6,062 nucleotides of DNA from an uncultured Enterobacter sp. (lineage in GTDB: Bacteria; Pseudomonadota; Gammaproteobacteria; Enterobacterales; Enterobacteriaceae), in the NCBI GenBank assembly GCA_946477805.1, contig CAMKZP010000244.1:1-6062 (forward strand), given 5' to 3'. Positions within the stretch are counted from its first letter, which is position 1. Each line of letters opens with the position of its first letter. Positions 1 to 4,892 of the stretch are shown in pieces. Both the position numbers and the translations under genes were made by a program. The notes beneath the pieces are model-generated. The model was given only the letters and a program-made list of their open reading frames with translations. It made no database searches and was not told the origin of the DNA.

Positions 1-50
<50 letters not shown>

Positions 51-175
51 TCCGTCTTTTTGCTTCGTATTTCAAACCACATCTGCGCTGGCTTTCCTCG
101 TTCACCTCAGTGACTTACTGGAGTCAGTTTCTAAGGATTCACTGCGCCATCTTGCTGTGCTTCGAACGACTTCGC

Positions 176-198
176 AAAAACTTCTACAGCCGTAGAAG
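176..198 (-). terminator. Putative intrinsic terminator between the two tRNA-fMet genes
   Basis: Read on the minus strand, 20 nt after the CCA end of the complete tRNA, the sequence CTTCTAC-GGCT-GTAGAAG forms a perfect 7-bp stem with a 4-nt loop (198-181). Five T residues follow (180-176). This is the layout of a rho-independent terminator, but the stem has only three G-C pairs and the T run is short, so termination may be partial. It could instead be a processing hairpin within a longer tRNA precursor. No strong promoter for the second tRNA is apparent in the remaining spacer (51-175). Confidence 0.5.
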
Positions 199-218
199 AT
201 ACTTCATCAAATTTTAAT

Positions 219-295
<77 letters not shown>

Positions 296-308
296 TCCGT
301 GGATGCGC

Positions 309-336
309 ACTATACTCGGATAGGTTTGTGATGCAA
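309..336 (-). promoter_or_regulatory. Promoter of the tRNA-fMet array
   Basis: On the minus strand the -35 element TTGCAT (336-331) and the -10 element TATAGT (314-309) are separated by 16 nt. Initiation is expected near 302-303, giving a leader of about 7 nt before the tRNA. The bases just after the -10 are GCGC, the GC-rich discriminator typical of stable-RNA promoters under ppGpp (stringent) control. An A-tract lies directly upstream of the -35 and could act as an UP element. The promoter assignment is inferred from sequence only. Confidence 0.7.
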
Positions 337-457
337 CCCCTTTTTCACATAAATCATGATTTTGTATGCAAAGTGAACGCTCTAGCCGTATCTGGACTAC
401 TTTTTACGCAAAATTTGCCAAAGGGCATGTGATTGCATTTCATTAGCCCTGGCGGTT

Positions 458-466
458 TGTTATCTT
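458..466 (+). promoter_or_regulatory. Candidate mltA promoter (extended -10)
   Basis: TGT-TATCTT at 458-466 fits an extended -10 element (TGn followed by a TATAAT-like hexamer). A poor -35-like TTCATT lies 16 nt upstream at 439-444. Transcription would start near 473 and give a leader of about 30 nt before the mltA ATG. The region between this site and the tRNA promoter (337-457) is AT-rich and has no convincing ORF of its own. Confidence 0.35.
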
Positions 467-503
467 CATCACGCGGATAAGGGCAACTTAAAGACGAGAT
501 ATA

Positions 504-1601
504 ATGAAAGGACGTTGGGCGAAGTATCTGATGACAGGCGCAATGGTAGCTATTCTTGCGGCCTGCTCTTCTAAACCGACCGATCGCGGTCAACAGTATA
601 AAGACGGGAAGTTATCCCAGCCTTTCTCTTTAGTTAACCAGCCTGATGCCGTGGGCGCACCCATTAACGCCGGAGACTTCTCCGAGCAGGTCTATCAGAT
701 CCGCAATGCCTCGCCGCGCCTGTATGGCTCGCAGAACAACGTTTATAGCGCGGTACAGGACTGGCTGCGCGCGGGCGGCGATACGCGCAACATGCGCCAG
801 TTTGGTATTGATGCCTGGCAGATGGAAGGGGCGGATAATTACGGCAACGTCCAGTTTACAGGCTACTACACGCCGGTCGTTCAGGCGCGCCACACTCGTC
901 AGGGCGAGTTCCAGTACCCGATTTACCGCATGCCGCCAAAACGTGGCCGCCTGCCGTCACGCGCTGAGATTTACTCCGGCGCGCTCAGTGACAGCTATAT
1001 CCTGGCCTACAGCAACTCGCTGATGGATAACTTCATCATGGACGTGCAGGGCAGCGGCTACATTGATTTTGGCGACGGTTCGCCTCTCAACTTCTTTAGC
1101 TACTCGGGTAAAAACGGCCATGCTTACCGCAGCATCGGTAAGGTGCTGATCGACCGCGGTGAGGTGAAGAAAGAGGATATGTCGATGCAGGCGATCCGCG
1201 AGTGGGGCGAAAAGCACAGCGAAGCCGAAGTACGTGAGCTGCTGGAGCAGAACCCGTCGTTCGTCTTCTTTAAGCCGCAAAACTTTGCCCCGGTGAAAGG
1301 AGCAAGCGCGGTACCGCTGATTGGCCGCGCCTCGGTGGCATCCGATCGTTCTATTATTCCCGCGGGCACCACGCTGCTTGCAGAAGTCCCCGTGCTGGAC
1401 AACAACGGCAAATTTAGCGGCCAGTACGAGCTACGTCTGATGGTGGCGCTGGACGTGGGCGGCGCCATTAAAGGCCAGCACTTCGATATTTATCAGGGGA
1501 TTGGCCCGGATGCAGGCCATCGGGCAGGCTGGTATAACCATTATGGGCGCGTCTGGGTGCTGAAAACCGCAGCCACGAGCGGCAACGTATTCAGCGGCTG
1601 A
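504..1601 (+). CDS. mltA: Membrane-bound lytic murein transglycosylase A (MltA)
   Basis: MltA cleaves the beta-1,4 bond between MurNAc and GlcNAc in peptidoglycan, leaving a 1,6-anhydro-MurNAc end. It acts from the inner face of the outer membrane. The protein has 365 residues, the same length as E. coli MltA, and is nearly identical to it along its length. A lipoprotein signal peptide ends in the lipobox LAAC, so Cys21 is the predicted lipidated first residue. Ser at +2 (not Asp) predicts sorting to the outer membrane. The C-terminal double-psi beta-barrel segment includes GQHFDIYQG; Asp328 of the precursor corresponds to the catalytic Asp308 of mature E. coli MltA. The ATG at 504 starts directly on the signal peptide; its Shine-Dalgarno (around GACGAG) is weak. 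The gene is single and ends in its own terminator. Confidence 0.98.
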   Translation: MKGRWAKYLMTGAMVAILAACSSKPTDRGQQYKDGKLSQPFSLVNQPDAVGAPINAGDFSEQVYQIRNASPRLYGSQNNVYSAVQDWLRAGGDTRNMRQFGIDAWQMEGADNYGNVQFTGYYTPVVQARHTRQGEFQYPIYRMPPKRGRLPSRAEIYSGALSDSYILAYSNSLMDNFIMDVQGSGYIDFGDGSPLNFFSYSGKNGHAYRSIGKVLIDRGEVKKEDMSMQAIREWGEKHSEAEVRELLEQNPSFVFFKPQNFAPVKGASAVPLIGRASVASDRSIIPAGTTLLAEVPVLDNNGKFSGQYELRLMVALDVGGAIKGQHFDIYQGIGPDAGHRAGWYNHYGRVWVLKTAATSGNVFSG

Positions 1602-1637
1602 CTATGGTATTCTGAGCGCAATACGGATTCATATTCA

Positions 1638-1662
1638 GGGTGAGGAAAACCTCACCCTTTTT
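1638..1662 (+). terminator. Intrinsic terminator between mltA and tcdA
   Basis: GGGTGAGG (1638-1645) and CCTCACCC (1650-1657) form a perfect 8-bp, GC-rich stem with an AAAA loop, followed by five T residues (1658-1662). This is a textbook rho-independent terminator for mltA. Its last T is only 14 nt from the tcdA start codon, so any tcdA transcript starting upstream of the hairpin must read through it. Confidence 0.88.
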
Positions 1663-1676
1663 ACATCTGAGGTTTT

Positions 1677-2489
1677 ATGTCTGTGGTAATCAGCGATGCC
1701 TGGCGTCAGCGTTTCGGCGGCACGGCACGGTTATATGGTGAAAATGCCCTGCAGCTGTTTGCAGATGCACACGTCTGCGTCGTTGGCATCGGCGGCGTGG
1801 GATCCTGGGCGGCGGAAGCGCTGGCGAGAACGGGCATAGGCGCGATCACGCTGATTGATATGGATGACGTTTGTGTGACCAATACCAACCGCCAGATCCA
1901 CGCCCTGCGCGATAGCGTCGGCCTGGCGAAGTCTGAGGTGATGGCGGAGCGCCTTCGCCTGATCAATCCGGAATGCCGGATAACCGTCATTGATGACTTT
2001 GTGACGGCGGATAACGTCGCGGAGTATATGAGTAAAGGCTACAGCTACGTGATTGACGCCATTGACAGCGTGCGGCCAAAAGCGGCGCTGATCGCATACT
2101 GTCGCCGGTATAAAGTTCCACTGGTGACGACCGGCGGTGCGGGCGGGCAGATCGATCCTACGCAGATCCAGGTCGCCGATCTGGCGAAAACGATTCAGGA
2201 TCCGCTCGCCGCCAAGCTGCGCGAGCGTTTAAAAAACGATTTTAACGTGGTGAAAAACAGCAAAGGCAAGCTGGGCGTTGACTGCGTGTTCTCGACCGAA
2301 GCGCTGGTTTACCCGCAGGCTGACGGCTCGGTATGCGCGATGAAAAGCACGGCGGAAGGGCCAAAGCGGATGGATTGCGCCTCAGGGTTTGGTGCGGCCA
2401 CCATGGTGACCGCCACCTTTGGCTTTGTGGCGGTCTCACACGCCCTGAAGAAGATGATGGCGAAGGCGGAGCGTCAGGCCAGCGCCTGA
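1677..2489 (+). CDS. tcdA: tRNA threonylcarbamoyladenosine dehydratase TcdA (CsdL)
   Basis: TcdA is an E1/MoeB/ThiF-family ATP-dependent enzyme. It dehydrates t6A at position 37 of ANN-decoding tRNAs to the cyclic form ct6A, a modification that strengthens decoding. The protein has 270 residues against 268 in E. coli and is very similar throughout. The nucleotide-binding glycine loop GIGGVG is at residues 37-42, followed by the E1 signature region IDMDDV (60-65) and NTNRQ (69-73, with the conserved Arg72). VIDAIDS (125-131) and the TTGGAGGQ loop (151-158) are also E1-family elements. Cysteines include Cys203, Cys220 and Cys234. The ATG at 1677 has TGAGG (1668-1672) just upstream. The gene converges on csdE and overlaps its 3' end. 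CsdA and CsdE, encoded next door, work with TcdA in ct6A formation, so the cluster is functionally coherent. The last residues (ERQASA) are a slightly longer tail than in E. coli. Confidence 0.97.
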   Translation: MSVVISDAWRQRFGGTARLYGENALQLFADAHVCVVGIGGVGSWAAEALARTGIGAITLIDMDDVCVTNTNRQIHALRDSVGLAKSEVMAERLRLINPECRITVIDDFVTADNVAEYMSKGYSYVIDAIDSVRPKAALIAYCRRYKVPLVTTGGAGGQIDPTQIQVADLAKTIQDPLAAKLRERLKNDFNVVKNSKGKLGVDCVFSTEALVYPQADGSVCAMKSTAEGPKRMDCASGFGAATMVTATFGFVAVSHALKKMMAKAERQASA

Positions 2490-2920
2490 CGTGCTGCGTT
2501 TTGTACCGCGTCGCTGAGCGCGACCAGGCCCTGGCCGCGCGAGGCGCTCAGCTGCGCACGCAGCCCCAGCTCCTCGAACAACGCCAGCGGAGACTGCGCC
2601 AACAGGTCGGCGGCGCTTTTTCCTTCCACGGCGGTCAACAGTACCGCCAGCAGGCCGCGAACAATGCGCCCCTCGCTGTCGCCAAAAAAGTGCATCTTCC
2701 CACCGGATACCCTGAACCCCAGCCAGACGCGGTTTTCACAGCCCGGGATCTCTTTTGCCTGCGCTTTCAGCGCGTCTGACAGGGCAGGGAGCTGCTTGCC
2801 GAGCAGGATCAGCTGGCGGTATTTATCCTCCCACTGGGTGAGCGGCGCGAAGGTCTGTTTTAACGTCTCTTCGGTAATTGCGGTGCCGAACGGGTGTACG
2901 GCCAGAGCTGAGTCAGTCAT
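2474..2920 (-). CDS. csdE: Cysteine desulfuration protein CsdE (sulfur acceptor, SufE family)
   Basis: CsdE is a small SufE-like protein that takes persulfide sulfur from CsdA, stimulates its desulfurase activity, and interacts with TcdA. The protein has 148 residues (E. coli 147) and is clearly homologous along its length. The acceptor cysteine lies in the motif GCENRVWLG, at Cys61, the same position as in E. coli. Other conserved segments are WEDKYRQLI (30-38) and the GRIVRGLLAVLL helix region. The start codon at 2920 overlaps the csdA stop codon in the sequence TAATG, sharing one base, which implies translational coupling. GGTGG just upstream can serve as ribosome binding site. The 3' end overlaps tcdA tail-to-tail by 16 bp. 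No terminator is seen after the gene. Confidence 0.97.
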   Translation of the reverse strand: MTDSALAVHPFGTAITEETLKQTFAPLTQWEDKYRQLILLGKQLPALSDALKAQAKEIPGCENRVWLGFRVSGGKMHFFGDSEGRIVRGLLAVLLTAVEGKSAADLLAQSPLALFEELGLRAQLSASRGQGLVALSDAVQNAARQALA

Positions 2921-4125
2921 TAATCCACCAGGAGTTCCAGAGCGCGGTCAACGGCGCTCACCAGCGCCTCGACATCACTTTTTGTATTGTACGGTGCGAA
3001 GGATGCGCGCAGCGTACCGCTCACGCCAAGAGCCGCCAGCAGCGGCTGGGCACAGTGCTGCCCGGCGCGCAGGGCGATACCATACCCGGAAAGCAACGTC
3101 ACCATATCGCTATGATGAACGCCTGCGAAATCAAAGGCTAACAGGCTTGAGTCCTGCACGCGGAACGAGCGGAACCCCGGGCGTTTTTTAAGCTCTTCTT
3201 CTGCAAGCGTAGCCAGCCCCCGGCTCCAGCTCTCAGCCTGAACAGCGTCGGTTTCGGCCAGCCACTCCAGCGCCGCGCTGAGGCCGATGACGCCCGCCAC
3301 GTTCGGCGTGCCGGCCTCCAGGCGATAGGGCACGTCCTGGGTTTTGAAGCCGTCGAAGGTCACCTCGGTAATCATCTTGCCGCCCCCGAGCCACGGCGTC
3401 ATTTGCGCCAGCAGATCGGGCTTGCCGTACAGGACCCCGATACCGGTTGGCCCGTAAAGCTTGTGTCCTGAGAAAGCGTAGAAATCGATATCGAGCTTTT
3501 GCACATCCGCCGGAAAATGCACCACCCCTTGCGCGCCGTCAACCATGACCACCACGCCGCTGGCATGGGCAATCTCTACGGCGCGAGCCAGATCCGGACA
3601 GCCGCCGGTGACGTTGGACATCTGACCCAGCGCCAGAATACGGCTGCGGGAGGTGATCAGCTCAGGCAGGCGCGCCACGTTCGGCAGAAAATCAGCGCCC
3701 AGCGGGAGCTTCACCACGCGCGCCCCCGTTTGCTCTGCGACCATCAGCCAGGGGACCAGGTTTGCGTGGTGTTCGGCCTCGCTGACGATGATTTCATCTC
3801 CCGGCTGCAGCAGCGGGCGTGCATAGCATTGCGCCACCATATTGATGGCCTCGGTAGTGCCGCGCGTCCAGACGATATTTTTTCCGCTTTCGGCGTTTAT
3901 CAGCCGTGCAACCCGATCGCGTGCCGCCTCATAGCGCGCGGTCAGGCGCTGCGCTTCGGCAAACTGGCTGCGATGTACGTTGCCCGCACTCAGGCTGTAA
4001 AACTGGTTTGTTGCCTCGATAACCGCCCGTGGCTTTAACGCCGTGGCGGCGCTATCAAGGTAGATGCCGGCATCGGCCAGCGCCGGGAACTGTGCGCGAA
4101 ACTGCGCAGGACTGAAAGCGTTCAT
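2920..4125 (-). CDS. csdA: Cysteine desulfurase CsdA (class V aminotransferase fold)
   Basis: CsdA is a PLP-dependent enzyme that converts L-cysteine to L-alanine and leaves a persulfide sulfur for CsdE. It also acts on selenocysteine and cysteine sulfinate. With the start at 4125 the protein has 401 residues, exactly the E. coli length, beginning MNAFSPAQFRAQFPAL. Visible active-site features are the His pair at 119-120 (family His stacking on PLP), the PLP-contacting VDGAQ (195-199), the Schiff-base lysine Lys222 in SGHKLYGPTG, and the catalytic Cys358 in RAGQHCAQPL. I chose the 4125 start because of the homologue length and a good Shine-Dalgarno (TGAGGA, 5 nt upstream). The reading frame stays open upstream to an ATG at 4209, which would add 28 residues not found in the E. 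coli protein. It is the first gene of the csdA-csdE operon. Confidence 0.97.
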   Translation of the reverse strand: MNAFSPAQFRAQFPALADAGIYLDSAATALKPRAVIEATNQFYSLSAGNVHRSQFAEAQRLTARYEAARDRVARLINAESGKNIVWTRGTTEAINMVAQCYARPLLQPGDEIIVSEAEHHANLVPWLMVAEQTGARVVKLPLGADFLPNVARLPELITSRSRILALGQMSNVTGGCPDLARAVEIAHASGVVVMVDGAQGVVHFPADVQKLDIDFYAFSGHKLYGPTGIGVLYGKPDLLAQMTPWLGGGKMITEVTFDGFKTQDVPYRLEAGTPNVAGVIGLSAALEWLAETDAVQAESWSRGLATLAEEELKKRPGFRSFRVQDSSLLAFDFAGVHHSDMVTLLSGYGIALRAGQHCAQPLLAALGVSGTLRASFAPYNTKSDVEALVSAVDRALELLVD

Positions 4126-4317
4126 GGAATTCCTCATGTCGATAGACAGATCGTCGCGCAATTTGAACGGCAGGGCAAGGAGGTTGATATCTATCAGATT
4201 CGTCTGCATATCCTGGCGACCTCAGAAAAGCAGGTTATGCTAAATAGTGTTAGGCGGATGTTTTAGCCTGTTATAAATCGAGGTTTGAATAGCATTAATT
4301 GCTAAAGGAGAATAATC
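4126..4317. promoter_or_regulatory. Divergent csdA/ygdI intergenic region with candidate ygdI promoter
   Basis: This 192-bp gap must contain promoters for csdA (minus) and ygdI (plus). For ygdI the best candidate -10 is TATAAA at 4272-4277, with only a weak -35 (GTTAGG, 4249-4254, 17-nt spacing). A strong ribosome binding site AAAGGAG (4304-4310) precedes the ygdI ATG by 7 nt. For csdA no convincing -35/-10 pair stands out. Imperfect inverted motifs GATAG (4140-4144) and CTATC (4193-4197) are present, without a known regulator. Confidence 0.35.
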
Positions 4318-4545
4318 ATGAATAAGACAGCTGCAATTCTTTCTGCCTGTGCGTTTACCTTTGCCCTGAGCGCCTGTTCTGGTAATAACTACGTGATGCA
4401 CACTAATGATGGTCGTTCTATCGTTTCGGAAGGGAAACCGACTACCGACAATGATACCGGAATGATTTCATACAAAGATGCTAACGGGAACAAGCAGCAG
4501 ATCAACCGCACGGATGTGAAAGAGATGAAAGAAATCGAGCATTAA
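4318..4545 (+). CDS. ygdI: Small lipoprotein YgdI (DUF903, YgdI/YgdR family)
   Basis: This is a 75-residue lipoprotein, the same length as E. coli YgdI and strongly similar to it. A short type II signal peptide ends in the lipobox LSAC, so Cys20 would be lipidated. Ser at +2 predicts retention in the outer membrane. The mature part is a small SH3-like fold typical of DUF903, with the family core YVMHTNDGRSI (25-35) and the highly conserved GMISYKDANGNKQQINR (48-64). The molecular function is not known. The start is supported by the strong ribosome binding site AAAGGAG 7 nt upstream. The stop codon lies only 13 bp from the 3' end of the oppositely transcribed GcvB RNA, and no terminator with a T-run on the plus strand follows. 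Confidence 0.95.
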   Translation: MNKTAAILSACAFTFALSACSGNNYVMHTNDGRSIVSEGKPTTDNDTGMISYKDANGNKQQINRTDVKEMKEIEH

Positions 4546-4558
4546 CAGTTCGATAAGC

Positions 4559-4586
4559 AAAAAAAAGCACCGCAAATTGGCGGTGC
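4559..4586 (-). terminator. GcvB 3' intrinsic terminator (t2)
   Basis: On the minus strand GCACCGC (4586-4580) pairs with GCGGTGC (4573-4567) around a 6-nt loop, followed by eight U residues (4566-4559). It ends the full-length GcvB RNA, and its U-tail is the expected Hfq contact. On the plus strand the hairpin lacks a following T run, so it should not stop ygdI transcription efficiently. Confidence 0.93.
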
Positions 4587-4630
4587 TACATTAATCACTA
4601 TGGACAGACAGGGTAAATGTACAGGAAGTG

Positions 4631-4652
4631 AAAAATTGGTAGCGTTGCTACC
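4631..4652 (-). terminator. GcvB internal terminator-like hairpin (t1)
   Basis: On the minus strand GGTAGC-AAC-GCTACC (4652-4638) forms a 6-bp stem with a 3-nt loop, followed by AA and five U residues (4635-4631). E. coli GcvB is known to have such an upstream terminator that yields a shorter form of about 130 nt. The same arrangement here would end the short form near nt 134. A second hairpin, TGGTCTG/CAGACCA (4672-4654), sits directly before it. Confidence 0.75.
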
Positions 4653-4770
4653 GTGGTCTGAATCGCAGACCAATTGCAAACACAACAACACAACATCACA
4701 ACCGTAAGCCAAAAGCCCTTCAGAACACGCATTCCAAAAAACTTTTCGTTCCGGCTCAGGAAGTGCCGCC

Positions 4771-4799
4771 ACTATAGGTATTTGCTGGTAGTTCCTCAA
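4771..4799 (-). promoter_or_regulatory. gcvB promoter
   Basis: On the minus strand TTGAGG (4799-4794) and TATAGT (4776-4771) are separated by 17 nt. The predicted start, A at 4764, is 7 nt after the -10 and coincides with the conserved 5' end of GcvB. In E. coli this promoter is activated by GcvA when glycine is present and repressed by GcvA with GcvR when it is absent. Confidence 0.85.
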
Positions 4800-4814
4800 C
4801 GGACAAATTATAAT
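4786..4814 (+). promoter_or_regulatory. gcvA promoter
   Basis: A perfect TATAAT lies at 4809-4814, with a poor -35 (TGGTAG, 4786-4791) 17 nt upstream. Transcription would begin near 4821, leaving an untranslated leader of about 72 nt. The element overlaps the oppositely oriented gcvB promoter. The weak -35 suits a promoter subject to autoregulation by GcvA, as known in E. coli. Confidence 0.65.
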
Positions 4815-4823
4815 GGCTCAGAT

Positions 4824-4836
4824 AAAAAAAACTAAT
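4824..4836 (+). promoter_or_regulatory. Probable GcvA binding site (CTAAT) next to an A8 tract
   Basis: CTAAT at 4832-4836 matches the short core motif reported for GcvA sites at gcvTHP and gcvB. It lies 68-72 bp upstream of the gcvB start and about 12-16 bp downstream of the gcvA start. Bound GcvA could therefore activate gcvB and block gcvA at once. An uninterrupted run of eight A residues (4824-4831) precedes it and may bend the DNA. The full footprint cannot be defined from sequence. Confidence 0.55.
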
Positions 4837-4892
4837 AGGTTAAACGTTGTTTCCTATATGTTAAATCCCGTTAACATCTAAGCCTGATAACC

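Larger units (their letters stand above)
4559..4764 (-). ncRNA. gcvB: GcvB small regulatory RNA
   Basis: GcvB is an Hfq-dependent sRNA that base-pairs with many mRNAs for amino-acid and peptide transport and biosynthesis (oppA, dppA, gltI, livJ, cycA and others) and mostly represses them. The minus strand reads ACTTCCTGAGCCGGAACG from 4764, matching the E. coli 5' end, and runs 206 nt to the U8 tail at 4566-4559. The G/U-rich seed region R1 (about nt 64-88, 4701-4677) is intact. The conserved downstream block ACATTTACCCTGTCTGTCC starts near 4621. Hairpins at 4672-4654 and 4652-4638 and the 3' terminator are all present. Position between ygdI and divergent gcvA matches E. coli. An 85-codon open frame across this RNA is not a gene. 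Confidence 0.96.

Noticed and set aside
354..593. 79-codon minus-strand open frame upstream of and into mltA
   Set aside because: It overlaps the mltA signal-peptide region antisense and the promoter region. There is no recognisable product.
957..1468. Two minus-strand open frames (957-1280 and 1124-1468) inside mltA
   Set aside because: Both are contained in the conserved mltA coding sequence, overlap each other, and have no start signals or family resemblance.
2333..2779. 148-codon plus-strand open frame spanning the tcdA-csdE junction
   Set aside because: It is out of frame with tcdA and antisense to csdE. Both of those genes are conserved at full length, and the frame's Gln/Arg-rich sequence is typical of a shadow.
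2664..3191. 175-codon plus-strand open frame across csdE and csdA
   Set aside because: It is antisense to two conserved operon genes, with no ribosome binding site or recognisable domain.
3499..4038. 179-codon plus-strand open frame antisense to csdA
   Set aside because: It lies entirely within the confidently assigned csdA and is His/Arg-rich, as expected of a shadow frame of a GC-rich gene. No ribosome binding site was found.
4542..4799. 85-codon open frame on the minus strand between ygdI and gcvA
   Set aside because: It lies over the GcvB sRNA. Its start codon is inside the gcvB -35 region, upstream of the RNA's 5' end at 4764, and the translation resembles no protein family.
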